DNA of 64,000 nucleotides from Pseudoxanthomonas composti (GCF_004122095.1 NZ_SAWZ01000002.1:705647-769646); one strand, 5' to 3'; positions 18,364-27,878 are shown, counted from the stretch's first letter. Numbers and translations: made by a program. The notes: generated by a model not told the origin, from the sequence alone.

Positions 18364-18432
18364 TGTGGGAGCGGCTTCAGCCGCGAAGAGGCTTTACCGA
18401 GAAAGCCTCTTCGCGGCTGAAGCCGCTCCCAC
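18364..18432. repeat. REP-like hairpin repeat, copy 3
   Basis: Same 70-bp palindrome as at 2281, near-perfect arms, 44 bases from the 3' end of the hemolysin III gene. The rest of 18157-18475 contains no supported gene. Confidence 0.9.
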
Positions 18433-18475
18433 GAATAAGCCCGCACTAAGGTCCCTCAATCATCAGCGCCGCGCG

Positions 18476-19240
18476 CTATGGCCCACCGACCAGCGACGCC
18501 ACCGCGGCGAAGTGGAAGGCGCCGCCGACGACCACGAAGCCGTGCCAGAGCGCGTGCATCCAGGGGCGCTCGGAGCGCAGGTAAAACGGTGTGCCCAGGG
18601 TGTAGGCCACGCCGCCCAGGGCCAGCCACAGCAGCGTGGTGCCGGTGAAATGGTCGATCAGCGGGCCGGTGGCGATGATCACCAGCCAGCCCATGGCGAT
18701 GTAGATGCCGACCGAACTCCTGTTCCGGCGTGGCGCCGCGCGCAGCTTCAGCGCGGTGCCGATCAGCGCCGCGGGCCAGACGATGGCCAGCAGCAGCGCG
18801 CCCCACCCGCCCCCGAGTTCCACGGCGAACGGGGTGTAGGTTGCGGCGATCAGCAGATAGATGGCGCTATGGTCCAGCCGGCGCAGCAAGGCCTTGCGCG
18901 CGGCGAGTCGACTGCCGTGGTACAGCGCCGAGCACACGTAGGTCATGACCAGCGCAAGCACGAAAACGGCGATGGCGATCGTCAATACCGGCGGCACGCT
19001 GGCCGCGCTGTCGATGACCAGGCGCCAGCCCAACACGGCGAACATCAGCGCGCCGATGGCGTGGATGATGACGTTCGCACGCTCGCCATCGGGAATGGCG
19101 CGCATCGGCCGCATCAGCTGCAGGCTGGCTGCCCTCGCGCTGCGCACGTTCCATGCGGCTTCGGTCAGGCCGTGCGAGCGGCCGCGCCCGACCTGGTGGG
19201 TTACTGAGGACGATGAGGCAGTGGGTTGGGAGTCGCGCAT
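18476..19240 (-). CDS. Hemolysin III family protein (PAQR / YqfA type)
   Basis: About 254 aa from the ATG at 19240. The frame is open to 19417, but the extra part is not family-like, and the exact start is uncertain because no strong ribosome site is seen. The conserved block begins RAIPDGERANVIIHAIGA. Metal-ligand positions of the PAQR family are present: SALYHGSRL, LDHSAIYLLIAATYTPF and a final HALWHGFVVVGGAFHF. Seven membrane helices are expected. Bacterial members are not proven hemolysins; YqfA-type proteins are linked to membrane lipid homeostasis. Confidence 0.85.
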   Translation of the reverse strand: MRDSQPTASSSSVTHQVGRGRSHGLTEAAWNVRSARAASLQLMRPMRAIPDGERANVIIHAIGALMFAVLGWRLVIDSAASVPPVLTIAIAVFVLALVMTYVCSALYHGSRLAARKALLRRLDHSAIYLLIAATYTPFAVELGGGWGALLLAIVWPAALIGTALKLRAAPRRNRSSVGIYIAMGWLVIIATGPLIDHFTGTTLLWLALGGVAYTLGTPFYLRSERPWMHALWHGFVVVGGAFHFAAVASLVGGP

Positions 19241-19470
19241 GGGCAGGACGATCCTTGTGAGGCGGCAGGGCCGGATCGCCCTGCAAGGCGCCGACGGTGG
19301 ATCGGTGGTGCGCGTCATGCGAAGACCCCCAAAACGCACGCACGGGTTCGCACCTGACTGGGTCAGCACCGCGTCCGCGGAGGGGCAGTTCGCCGATCCG
19401 CGCAACGCCAGGGACAACCACCGACTGGCGCAGCTTGGCTCGGCAACATTGCGTCAACCTTGTCCGGCCG

Positions 19471-20793
19471 TCATGGCCCCTGGCCCAGCTCCACGCGCAC
19501 CAGCGCGCCACCGGTGGCGCCGTCGAGCAGGCTGATGCGACCGCCGTGCCGCTCCACGACCTGCTGCACCAGGTTCAGGCCCAGGCCTGCGCCGGTGCTG
19601 CGCGGGCGCAGGCGCTGGAAGGGTTCGAACACGCGCGCGCGATCCTCCTCGGGGATACCCGGGCCATCGTCCTCGACCTCCAGGCTCGTCCCGTCCACCC
19701 GCACGACGATCCGCCGCGCGCCGTGCTCTGCGGCGTTCTGCACCAGGTTGGACAGCACGCGCTCGATCGCCCCGGCATCGCCAAGCACGGTGCCCGGGCG
19801 TGCGACCACCACCTCCACCGACTTGCGCGCCGCGATCAGCAGGGGCGCTAGGTCGGCCACCACGCGCCGGGCCAGCGCGCCCAGCTCGAGCGTCTCCATG
19901 CGCTCGGCGTGCTCCATGCGGTGCAGGTCCAGCAACTGCTCGGCCAGCGTGGCCAGCCGCGCCACATCGGCCGACAGCGCCCGCGCCGTGGCATCGTCGG
20001 TCACGTCGATCCTGGCGCGCAGGATGGCGATGGGCGTGCGTAGCTCATGGGCGGCCGAGGCGATGAAACGACGCTGGCGCTCGTAGCCTTCGTCCAGCCG
20101 TGCCAGGGCGTGGTTGACCGCACGCACCAGGGGCGCGATCTCCTTGGGGACTTCCGACTCGGTCAGCCGCAGGCCGCGCTGATTGATATCGATGCGATCG
20201 GCCTCGCCGGCGATGTGGGCTACGCCTGCCATGGAGCGCCGCACGATCAGCGTGGTCAGCACGATCGTGACCACCGCCAGCAGCACGAAGATGGGAAGCA
20301 TCAACACGTTCGCGGCGATCACCAGCACCATCGTGACCGCCGTCAGCTTGCCGTGTCCGAGCACGGTGAGTTCGCCCGCCGGTCCGGTCTCGCGACGCAC
20401 CACCACCGACAGGCCCTGCTCGGCCACCCGACCGCGCAGATCCCCATGGGCAAGGCGATGCAGGCGCCCGCGCATCGAGTCGAACTCGGAAGGCACCCGA
20501 CCGAAGGACACCGAACGCCCACGCGCGTCCTCGGCCACGAACCACGCGGTGGGCGTCTGGCCGCGCGCTTCGGCCAGCTCCGGCGTCATGCGCACCGCCA
20601 GGCCGCCGTCCTGCGTACGCACCACCGCATCGGCGGCCACCTTGGCGAAGCTCTCATCGGTGAACTGTCCGCCGCTGTCGGCACGCACCAGCAGCGTCAG
20701 CGGTACGAAGAACGCCACCAGCAAGGCCAGCAGGTGGTAGATCAGCAGTTGCCGGATCAGGCGCCACTTCAGCGACGCCTGGCCGCGGCTCAC
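19471..20793 (-). CDS. Sensor histidine kinase of OmpR-type two-component system
   Basis: 440 aa. Two membrane helices (about residues 12-36 and 150-182) flank a periplasmic domain of about 115 aa. They are followed by a HAMP region, a HisKA motif ASAAHELRTPIAILRA, an N box NLVQNAAEHGAR and G boxes DDGPGI and GAGLGLNLVQQVV. It starts with GTG and overlaps the response regulator by GTGA, so both are made from one message. The signal is unknown; the periplasmic domain has no clear metal-ligand cluster. Confidence 0.9.
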   Translation of the reverse strand: MSRGQASLKWRLIRQLLIYHLLALLVAFFVPLTLLVRADSGGQFTDESFAKVAADAVVRTQDGGLAVRMTPELAEARGQTPTAWFVAEDARGRSVSFGRVPSEFDSMRGRLHRLAHGDLRGRVAEQGLSVVVRRETGPAGELTVLGHGKLTAVTMVLVIAANVLMLPIFVLLAVVTIVLTTLIVRRSMAGVAHIAGEADRIDINQRGLRLTESEVPKEIAPLVRAVNHALARLDEGYERQRRFIASAAHELRTPIAILRARIDVTDDATARALSADVARLATLAEQLLDLHRMEHAERMETLELGALARRVVADLAPLLIAARKSVEVVVARPGTVLGDAGAIERVLSNLVQNAAEHGARRIVVRVDGTSLEVEDDGPGIPEEDRARVFEPFQRLRPRSTGAGLGLNLVQQVVERHGGRISLLDGATGGALVRVELGQGP

Positions 20794-21464
20794 TTGGCCT
20801 CCCGCAGCAGGTAGCCGACACCGCGGATGGTGTGGATCTCCACCCCCGTGTCCGCGTCGGCCAGCTTGCGTCGCAGGCGCGAGACGTGCGAATCCAGCGT
20901 GTTGGACTGGATCTCATCGTCGAATCCGTACACCGCCTGTTCCAGCGACTCGCGCAGCACGGTGCGCCCGGCCCGGCGGATCAGCGCGGCCAGCACGCGC
21001 AGCTCACGGCGCGGCAGATCCAGGCGCTCGCCGTGGACACTGGCCTCCTCCGAATCCAGGTCGAACACCAGCCGGCCCAGCGCAACCTGTTCCTGTCGCA
21101 GGTCCGTCGGCCGCCGGCGCACGGCGCGGATGCGCGCCAGCATCTCCTCCAGGTCGAAGGGCTTGGCCAGGTAGTCGTCCGCCCCTTCGTCCAGGCCCTC
21201 GATGCGATCGGACAACTCACCACGGGCGCTGAGCACGATCACCGGCACGCCCGGATTGCGCTCACGGATGGCGGGGATCAGGCGCAGGCCATCACCATCG
21301 GGCAAGGTACGATCCAGCAGCACCAGGTCATGGGTTCCGCCGTGCGCGGCCTGCCGCGCCAGCGCAGCCGTCCCGGCGTGATCGACCACATAACGCTGCC
21401 GCTCCAGGCTGCCGCGCACGGCGCTGGCCAGTTCGATCTCGTCTTCCACCAGGAGGATGCGCAT
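20790..21464 (-). CDS. OmpR-family response regulator
   Basis: 224 aa starting MRILLVEDEIELASAV, with AAGGA seven bases upstream of the ATG at 21464. The frame runs on to 21725 but is not regulator-like there. The receiver has the acidic pair ED at 8-9, phospho-Asp in LVLLDRTLPDGDG (about 51) and Lys in YLAKPFDLEEML. The winged-helix DNA-binding domain is seen in LPRRELRVLAALIRRAG and SNTLDSHVSRLRRKL, ending GVGYLLREAK. It is a QseB/PmrA-like architecture. The partner kinase overlaps its stop. Confidence 0.93.
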   Translation of the reverse strand: MRILLVEDEIELASAVRGSLERQRYVVDHAGTAALARQAAHGGTHDLVLLDRTLPDGDGLRLIPAIRERNPGVPVIVLSARGELSDRIEGLDEGADDYLAKPFDLEEMLARIRAVRRRPTDLRQEQVALGRLVFDLDSEEASVHGERLDLPRRELRVLAALIRRAGRTVLRESLEQAVYGFDDEIQSNTLDSHVSRLRRKLADADTGVEIHTIRGVGYLLREAK

Positions 21465-21983
21465 GGATGTTCCTTGAGTCGTGCCGTCGTCGCCCGGCAT
21501 GGTAGGCAGGCGTGGGCGCGGGCCGGATGAGGGCCTGTCCGCCTGCCACCGGCCAGGCGCCGCCAGGGGGCGTGGCAACAAACCACCGCAACATTGCCGC
21601 AACATGGCGTGCACCAGCCGCGACGCGCGTAATGAGCGCAACCCATGAATCCTGAGCACATGCCATTGGCCGGGATCGCGTGCAGTCGTCAGTGTGCGGA
21701 TGCGTCCCTTGCATAGGGTGGACAACGCGCAGCTTGTCCACCCAGTCGCCCGCTGCGGTTGTGCGCAGGACGCCCTCGCGCCTTGTCGTCATGGGACGGC
21801 CTGCGCTGTCGGCCGCGTGCGAGGAGCGCACGCGTGGTCGGAAACTCCGCTCCCTCGCGGCCGGAGTTGTTCTCGGTCCTGCAGTGAGCAGGCAGGCTGG
21901 CGATCACGGCTTTCGCGTCCGCCGAACCTGCCTGCTCGCATGATCAGGTCCATTCGCCCTTACACTTTTCGGAGATCCCCCAC
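21465..21983. other. Intergenic region with one short repeat
   Basis: No supported gene. It holds the repeat ATAGGGTGGACAACGCGCAG... at 21713-21742, which has inner complementarity (GGTGGACAA with TTGTCCACC) and is the same unit that forms the tandem array at 37634. The promoter of the two-component pair must lie near 21470-21600. Confidence 0.6.
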
Positions 21984-23003
21984 ATGTCCGATGTACGCAA
22001 CACCCGCATCGTCCTGGCCTCGCGACCGCAGGGTGCGCCCGTGCCCGAGAACTTCCGGCTGGAGCAAGTGCCGCTGCCGGCACCCGGGCCCGACGAGGTG
22101 CTGGTCCGCAACCGGTACCTGTCGTTGGACCCGTACATGCGTGGGCGCATGGACGACCGGCGCTCGTATGCCCCGCCGGTGGCGCTGGATGAGGTAATGG
22201 AAGGCCGCACCGTGTCCGAGGTGGTGCGCTCCCACGCGCCGGGCTTCAAGCCCGGCGACCTGGTCCTGGCCAGCGGCGGCTGGCAGACCCATGCGGTGCT
22301 GCCTGCGGAGCAGTTGACGCGTCGCCTGGACCCCTCCGGCCCGCCGTTGAGTACCGCGCTGGGCGTGTTCGGCATGCCGGGCTTCACCGCCTACGCCGGG
22401 CTGCACGAGATCGGCAAGCCGCAGCGCGGCGAGACCTTGGTCGTCGCGGCGGCCAGCGGCCCGGTCGGCGCCACCGTCGGCCAGCTCGCCAAGATGCACG
22501 GCGCGCGTGCGGTCGGGATCGCCGGTGGCCCGCGCAAATGCGCCTACCTGGAAGAGATCGGCTTCGACGTCGCCCTGGATCACCGCGCGCCGGATTTCGC
22601 CGAGCGACTGGCTGAGGCCACGCCTGATGGCATCGACGTGTACTTCGAGAATGTCGGCGGCAAGGTGTTCGATGCGGTGCTGCCGCGGCTGAATGATTTC
22701 GCCCGCATCCCTGTCTGCGGAACCATTGCCACCTACAACGCGCGCGATGAGGCTTTCCCGGGCCCTGACCGGCTGCCTGCATTGATGGGGCAGATCCTGC
22801 GGCAGCGCCTGACCTTCCGTGGCTTCATCCAGCGCGACTTCATCGCGCTGTTCCCGCAGTTCGAGCGCGAGATGACGCGCTGGCTGGCGGAAGGCCGCAT
22901 CAAGTATCTGGAGGATGTCGTCGAAGGGCTGGAGCAGGCGCCAAAGGCCTTCATCGGCCTGCTGCAGGGGCACAATTTCGGCAAGCTGCTGGTCCAGCTC
23001 TGA
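21984..23003 (+). CDS. NADP-dependent oxidoreductase, MDR/LTB4DH-CurA type
   Basis: 339 aa, ATG with GGAG nine bases upstream. It is a zinc-free medium-chain reductase. The N-terminal catalytic domain has NRYLSLDPYMRGRM (family hallmark). The Rossmann domain has AASGPVGATVGQLAKMHGAR at about 155-175, with GGPRKC for the NADP phosphate. YFENVGGKVFDAVLPRLN and the C-terminal GKLLVQL complete the PTGR/CurA pattern. It reduces activated C=C bonds of enals or enones, using NADPH, in the cytoplasm. It stands alone; the next genes belong to the sugar island. Confidence 0.92.
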   Translation: MSDVRNTRIVLASRPQGAPVPENFRLEQVPLPAPGPDEVLVRNRYLSLDPYMRGRMDDRRSYAPPVALDEVMEGRTVSEVVRSHAPGFKPGDLVLASGGWQTHAVLPAEQLTRRLDPSGPPLSTALGVFGMPGFTAYAGLHEIGKPQRGETLVVAAASGPVGATVGQLAKMHGARAVGIAGGPRKCAYLEEIGFDVALDHRAPDFAERLAEATPDGIDVYFENVGGKVFDAVLPRLNDFARIPVCGTIATYNARDEAFPGPDRLPALMGQILRQRLTFRGFIQRDFIALFPQFEREMTRWLAEGRIKYLEDVVEGLEQAPKAFIGLLQGHNFGKLLVQL

Positions 23004-23579
23004 TCGCCTAGCCCGCAGAACGCGGCGGCGGCCAGGGACGGCCTGCCCTTCCACGCCGCCCGCCCACGCGTCGATCGCGATCGGCGCGGCCAAGGCAGCT
23101 GCGCTCACTGGTTGGTCTACCTGGTCACACAGCACCACTGTCGCGCGTTCAGCTACACATGCGCATGGCCGGCCGCCAACCTGCTTGGCATATCATCGAC
23201 GGCGCTGTCTGCCACTAAAAATTTGAAGTTCGAGCGCGCACGTGTCCATGCTGCCCTGCAGCACAGACTTTAGACGCAAGGGCCTTGCAAACCCTGGCAT
23301 GGCTGTTATCGTGCAATCGATTGCATGAAACGATTTAACCTGTGGAACCTGGTTGGGAGGCCAGCGGAAACGTGGCCATTGTCCTGCACACCCGCAACGC
23401 GCGCTTTCCACCATCGCCTCGATGGGTTCCAGCGTGATCTCTCCTCGTCCTGAAAGCCCGCACGCAGCAGCGATTCGCGCCGGGCGACACGCCGCGCGCG
23501 CGGCGGCTTCAACTGGCCTGGAAGCACACACACCCGTACCAGTGCACGCGGTCGGCACAGGCCGCCAGCAGGTGGGCGC
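23004..23579. other. Intergenic leader of the GMC arm
   Basis: No supported gene in 576 bases. It contains the palindromic operator at 23312-23325, leaving a leader of about 250 bases before the first start codon. A short ATG frame starting inside the operator (23325) has no ribosome site. Confidence 0.55.
23312..23325. promoter_or_regulatory. LacI-type operator TGCAATCGATTGCA (site 1)
   Basis: Perfect 14-bp palindrome, identical to the site at 32434-32447 in front of the LacI gene. The central CG step is usual for LacI-family operators. It stands upstream of the plus-strand arm of the island. Confidence 0.8.
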
Positions 23580-24455
23580 ATGAGCGCGCGCTTCAGTCGT
23601 CGCGATGCGCTGCGCGCCACCCTGGCCGGTGGCGTCGCCCTGGCCGCCCCTGGCGTACTGGCTGCGCAGTCGAACGCGCCCTCGTCGCCGCTCAAGGCGC
23701 CATACAAGCATTCGGTGGCGCGCTGGACCTTCCCCAAGCTCTCGGTCGAGCAGCTGTGCGTGGCGGTCAAGGGCATCGGCTTTTCCGCCATCGATCTGGT
23801 CGGCCCGCAGGACTGGGCGACGCTGAAGGCCCATGGCGTGGACAGCTCGATGTGCAACGGCGCGGAGATCAGCCTGGAACAGGGATTTGCCGGGCGCGAG
23901 TTCCACGATGCGCTGGTGGAACGCTACACCCGCCACATCGACCTGGTGGCCGATGCCGGTTATCGCAACCTGATCTGCTTTTCCGGCAACCGCAACGGCA
24001 TGGATCCGCAGGATGGACTGCGCAACGCCGAAGCCGGTCTGAAGCGGATCCTGGGCCATGCGGAAAAGCGCGGCGTGGTGCTGGCCATGGAGCTGCTGAA
24101 CTCCAAGGTCAATCACCCGGACTATCTGTGCGACCACAGCGACTGGGGCATCGCGCTGTGCAAGCGCCTGGGTTCGGCGCATTTCGGCCTGCTATACGAC
24201 ATCTACCACATGCAGGTGATGGAGGGCGACATCATCGCCAACATCCGCAAGCACCATGATTACTACGTGCACTACCACACCGCGGGCGTGCCCGGTCGCC
24301 ATGAGATCGGCGACGACCAGGAACTGAATTATCCGGCGATCTGCCGCGCGATCGGCCAGACCGGCTTCACCGGCTACCTGGCTCAGGAGTTCATCCCGAC
24401 CGCCCCCGATCCGCTCGCCTCGCTGCGCGATGCGGTCCGTCTTTGCGACATCTAG
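23580..24455 (+). CDS. Exported TIM-barrel sugar isomerase/epimerase-like protein (hydroxypyruvate-isomerase type)
   Basis: 291 aa. The twin-arginine signal SRRDALRATLAGGVALAAPG covers residues about 6-28, so it is exported folded. The AP-endonuclease-2-type TIM barrel follows. Metal-site residues of the family are seen in AMELLNSKVN (Glu), GLLYDIYHMQVMEGD (Asp and His), HYHTAGVPGRHEIGDDQELN (His) and LAQEFIPT (Glu). Periplasmic placement matches the exported GMC enzyme behind it. In known 3-ketoglycoside pathways such barrels cleave or isomerise the keto sugar; that role is inferred from context. First gene of a four-gene operon. Confidence 0.8.
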   Translation: MSARFSRRDALRATLAGGVALAAPGVLAAQSNAPSSPLKAPYKHSVARWTFPKLSVEQLCVAVKGIGFSAIDLVGPQDWATLKAHGVDSSMCNGAEISLEQGFAGREFHDALVERYTRHIDLVADAGYRNLICFSGNRNGMDPQDGLRNAEAGLKRILGHAEKRGVVLAMELLNSKVNHPDYLCDHSDWGIALCKRLGSAHFGLLYDIYHMQVMEGDIIANIRKHHDYYVHYHTAGVPGRHEIGDDQELNYPAICRAIGQTGFTGYLAQEFIPTAPDPLASLRDAVRLCDI

Positions 24456-24482
24456 AACATATCCACCGAGGGAACACACCCC

Positions 24483-26168
24483 ATGGCAGACAACCACTAC
24501 GACGCCATCGTCGTCGGCTCAGGCATCAGCGGCGGATGGGCCGCCAAGGAACTGACCGAGAAGGGCCTGAAGGTCCTGATGCTCGAGCGCGGTCGCAACA
24601 TCGAGCACATCAAGGACTACGTTAATGCGATGAAGGAGGCCTGGGATTTCCCGCATCGCAACGTGCCCACGCAGCAGATGATCGCCGACCACCCGGTGCT
24701 CAAGCGCGACTACCCGCTGGCGGAAAACACCAACGGCATGTGGGCCGATGAGAAGGACTGCCCCTACACCGAGACCAAGCGTTTCGACTGGTTCCGCGGC
24801 TACCACGTGGGCGGGCGTTCGATTATGTGGGGCCGGCAGAGCTATCGCCTGTCCGACATCGACTTCAACGCCAACAAGAAGGAAGGCATCGCCACCGACT
24901 GGCCGATCCGCTATGCCGACATCTCGCCCTGGTACGACCATGTCGAGCGTTTCGCCGGCATCTCCGGCACGCGCGAGGGCCTGGAGGTGCTGCCCGATGG
25001 CCAGTTCCTGCCGCCGATCCCGCTGAACATCGTCGAGAAGGACGTGGCCGCGCGCATCAAGGCGGCCTTTGGCGGCACCCGCCACATGATCCACTCGCGC
25101 TCGGCCAACATCACCGAGCCCAAGGTCGAGCAGGGCCGCACCAACTGCCAGTACCGCAACAAGTGCATCCTGGGTTGTCCGTTCGGCGCCTACTTCTCCA
25201 CGCAGTCGGCCACCCTGCCGGCGGCGATGAAGACCGGCAACCTGACCCTGCGCCCGTTCTCCATCGTCAAGGAAGTGCTCTACGACAAGGACCGCAAGCG
25301 CGCCCGCGGCGTGGAGATCATCGACGCCGAGAACGGCCAGACCTATACCTTCACCGCCAAGGTGATCTTCCTCAACGCCTCGGCGTTCAACTCCACCTGG
25401 GTGCTGATGAATTCGGCCACCGACGTGTGGGACGGCGGGCTGGGTTCGTCCTCGGGCGAGCTGGGCCACAACGTCATGGACCACCACTTCCGCATCGGCG
25501 CCTCGGGCGAGGTGGACGGCTACGACGACAAGTACTACTTCGGCCGTCGTCCCTGCGGCTTCTACATCCCGCGCTTCCGTAACGTCGGTGCCGACAAGCG
25601 GCCCTACACGCGTGGCTTCGGCTACCAGGGCTCGGCCAGCCGCAGCGGCTGGTCGCGCGACATCGCCGAGCTGAACATCGGCGCGGACCTGAAGGACGCC
25701 CTGACCACCCCGGGCGACTGGAGCATCGGCATGACCGCCTTCGGCGAGATGCTGCCCTACCACGACAACACCATCAGCCTGGACAGGAACAAGAAGGACA
25801 AGTGGGGCCTGCCGGTGCTGGCCATGGACGTGTCGCTGCGCGAGAACGAGTTCGCCATGCGCAAGGACATGGGCGTGGACGCGGCCGAGATGCTGGAAGC
25901 GGCCGGGGTGAAGAACGTCAAGACCTACGAGAGCGATTACGCACCGGGCATGGGCATCCACGAGATGGGCACCGCGCGCATGGGCCGCGACCGCAAGAGC
26001 TCGGTGCTGAACATGCACAACCAGGTGTGGGACGCACCCAACGTGTACGTAACCGACGGTGCCTGCATGACCTCGGCCGCGTGCGTGAACCCTTCACTGA
26101 CCTACATGGCCCTGACCGCGCGCGCGGCCGACCATGCCGTGCGCGAACTCAAGGCGGGGAATCTCTGA
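24483..26168 (+). CDS. GMC oxidoreductase with Fe-S cysteine cluster (glucoside 3-dehydrogenase-like catalytic subunit)
   Basis: 561 aa. The FAD motif VVGSGISGGWAAKELTEKG is at 10-28, followed by MLERG. The C-terminal GMC active site is HEMGTARMG, then CVNPSLTYMALTARAADHAV. Cys222, Cys228 and Cys232 (NCQYRNKCILGCPFG) form a three-cysteine cluster like the 3Fe-4S site of bacterial FAD-dependent glucose dehydrogenase alpha subunits. The enzyme would oxidise a sugar ring hydroxyl, probably C3, and pass electrons through the cluster to a cytochrome. It has no signal of its own, as expected if it rides out with the Tat-signal small subunit next to it. Its stop overlaps that gene. Confidence 0.88.
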   Translation: MADNHYDAIVVGSGISGGWAAKELTEKGLKVLMLERGRNIEHIKDYVNAMKEAWDFPHRNVPTQQMIADHPVLKRDYPLAENTNGMWADEKDCPYTETKRFDWFRGYHVGGRSIMWGRQSYRLSDIDFNANKKEGIATDWPIRYADISPWYDHVERFAGISGTREGLEVLPDGQFLPPIPLNIVEKDVAARIKAAFGGTRHMIHSRSANITEPKVEQGRTNCQYRNKCILGCPFGAYFSTQSATLPAAMKTGNLTLRPFSIVKEVLYDKDRKRARGVEIIDAENGQTYTFTAKVIFLNASAFNSTWVLMNSATDVWDGGLGSSSGELGHNVMDHHFRIGASGEVDGYDDKYYFGRRPCGFYIPRFRNVGADKRPYTRGFGYQGSASRSGWSRDIAELNIGADLKDALTTPGDWSIGMTAFGEMLPYHDNTISLDRNKKDKWGLPVLAMDVSLRENEFAMRKDMGVDAAEMLEAAGVKNVKTYESDYAPGMGIHEMGTARMGRDRKSSVLNMHNQVWDAPNVYVTDGACMTSAACVNPSLTYMALTARAADHAVRELKAGNL

Positions 26169-26743
26169 TGGAACGTCGCGAACTGTTGAAGATGATCGCC
26201 GCCGCCACTGGCGCGGCGCTGGTCGGAAATCCGTCGCTGCTCTTCGCGCAGGCCCAGCTGCCGGTGCCCGGGGCGAACAACAGCTTCTCCCCCACCGAGG
26301 TGGCCAAGCTGGATGAGATCGCCGAGGTCATCCTGCCCAAGACCAGCACGCCGGGGGCCAAGGACGCAGGTGTCGGCTTGTTCATGGCCCAGTACGTCAC
26401 CGACTGCTGCACCAAGGAGCAGCAGGACATCTTCCGTGCGGGCCTGGCCGACATCGACAAGCGCAGCAAGGGGAGCTTTGTGGCCCTCAAGCCCGCCGCG
26501 CGCGGCGACCTGCTGCGCACCCTGGATGCCGAAGCCAAGACCGTGGCGATGAAGAACAAGGCCGGCGCCGCAGACAAGCAAACCCCACCGCATTACTTCA
26601 CCATGATGAAGCAGCTGGTGCTCTTCAGCTTCTTCACCTCCGAGGTGGGCGCCACCCAGGTGCTGCGCTACGAGGCCGTCCCCGGCCGCTACGACGGCGA
26701 CATGCCCTACGAAAAGGGCACGCCGGCCTGGGCGACCGGCTGA
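26168..26743 (+). CDS. Gluconate 2-dehydrogenase subunit 3 family protein (small subunit of the GMC enzyme)
   Basis: 191 aa. The ATG overlaps the stop of the GMC gene (TGATG). A Tat-like signal ERRELLKMIAAATGAALVG stands at the N-terminus. The body has the family signature FSPTEVAKLDEIAEVILPKT at about residues 37-56 and a late block YFTMMKQLVLFSFFTSEVG. In FAD-dependent sugar dehydrogenases this subunit is a chaperone that carries the flavoprotein through the Tat system. The cytochrome c subunit often found third in such operons is absent; a DUF1080 gene takes that place. Confidence 0.88.
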   Translation: MERRELLKMIAAATGAALVGNPSLLFAQAQLPVPGANNSFSPTEVAKLDEIAEVILPKTSTPGAKDAGVGLFMAQYVTDCCTKEQQDIFRAGLADIDKRSKGSFVALKPAARGDLLRTLDAEAKTVAMKNKAGAADKQTPPHYFTMMKQLVLFSFFTSEVGATQVLRYEAVPGRYDGDMPYEKGTPAWATG

Positions 26744-27534
26744 TGGACCGCGCTCGCCCTGCCCTGACGCTGTCGCAATGGTCGATGCGCACGCCCATCG
26801 CGATGGTGGGCCTGCTGCTGGCCGCGCCTACGCTTGGCCTGGCGCAGAGCGCGCAGCAGCGCGAGGCCGCCAAGACCGAGGTCTGGAAGCCGGTGCCCGC
26901 CGTCGTGGCCACGCCGGAACATGCCGCCCCTTCCGATGCCACCGTGCTCTTCGATGGCAAGGGCCTGGACGCCTGGGAATCGGAGTCCGGCGGCAAGGCG
27001 CCCTGGTCGGTCGCCGATGGCGTGCTGACCGTGTTGCCAGGCAGCAAGGGCATCCGCACGAAGAAGAATTTCTGCGATCTGCAGCTGCACGTGGAGTGGC
27101 GCAGCCCGGCCGACACCAATGGTGTCTCCGGCCAGAACCGCGGCAACAGCGGGATCTTCCTGCAGGACCGCTACGAACTGCAGGTCCTGGACAGCCACGA
27201 CAACCCGACCTACGCCAACGGCCAGGCCGCCTCGATCTACAAGCAGGCGATCCCGGCGGTCAATGCCTCGCGCCCGCCGGGCGTGTGGCAGAGCTACGAC
27301 GTCATCTGGAAGGCGCCGCGTTTCTCTGAAGGCGGTGGCCTGCGCTCGCCGGCCCGCATCACCGTGCTGCACAACGGCGTGCTGGTGCAGGACGACACCG
27401 TGCTGGCCGGCAAGACCGAGTACATCGGTGCCCCCTCCTACAGCGCGCACGGCTGCGCGCCGATCGCGCTGCAGGATCACGACTCCAAGGTCAGCTTCCG
27501 CAACATCTGGGTGCGTGAACTGCCAAGCCGCTGA
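26743..27534 (+). CDS. DUF1080 / 3-keto-disaccharide hydrolase domain protein, exported
   Basis: 263 aa. It starts at 26743 with the TGATG overlap; an inner ATG at 26785 (MRTPIAMVGLLLAAPTLG) would put the signal peptide at the very N-terminus. The mature part has the family hallmarks SDATVLFDGKGLDAWES, DLQLHVEWRSP, RGNSGIFLQDRYELQVLDS and a final NIWVREL. DUF1080 proteins have a laminin-G/concanavalin-like fold, and several hydrolyse 3-keto-glycosides. Its place directly after the GMC enzyme supports that role: it would split the ketoglycoside in the periplasm. Confidence 0.87.
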   Translation: MDRARPALTLSQWSMRTPIAMVGLLLAAPTLGLAQSAQQREAAKTEVWKPVPAVVATPEHAAPSDATVLFDGKGLDAWESESGGKAPWSVADGVLTVLPGSKGIRTKKNFCDLQLHVEWRSPADTNGVSGQNRGNSGIFLQDRYELQVLDSHDNPTYANGQAASIYKQAIPAVNASRPPGVWQSYDVIWKAPRFSEGGGLRSPARITVLHNGVLVQDDTVLAGKTEYIGAPSYSAHGCAPIALQDHDSKVSFRNIWVRELPSR

Positions 27535-27540
27535 GCCGAT

Positions 27541-27629
27541 GGGAGCGGCTTGTTGAGCGCAGCCGCTCTGGATCAGCCGCGAGGGGGTTTCCCAGGCAAT
27601 GCCCCTTCGCGGCTGAAGCCGCTACCACA
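27541..27629. repeat. REP-like hairpin repeat, degenerate copy 4
   Basis: Left arm GGGAGCGGCTTGTTGAGCGC is altered; the right arm CTTCGCGGCTGAAGCCGCT is intact. It begins six bases after the DUF1080 stop. Confidence 0.65.
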
Positions 27630-27688
27630 AGTGCAGCCCCTCCCACGGGTCCCGCTGCTTCCGGCTCGAGGGTGATGGAGACTGAAGC

Positions 27689-27710
27689 GTAGGGCGGATC
27701 GCGATCCGCC
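27689..27710. repeat. Short repeat GTAGGGCGGATCGCGATCCG
   Basis: GGCGGATCGCGATCCGCC is a perfect 18-bp palindrome. A near copy is at 33733-33754 on the other flank of the island. Nothing else coding is seen in 27535-28062. Confidence 0.7.
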
Positions 27711-27878
27711 ATCGCGCAGGGTCCGTGCCCATTACGCCCATCGCTGCACCACAGCCTCACGCCAGCCACATTGGTTGAGGAAAATCCAGGATCGTGGCAG
27801 CGGATCAACATCCGCCCTCCTCGTTTTCTGTGGGAGCGAATCGAGATGGCCTCGGGCCGTCAGCTGCGGAGTTGTTTT

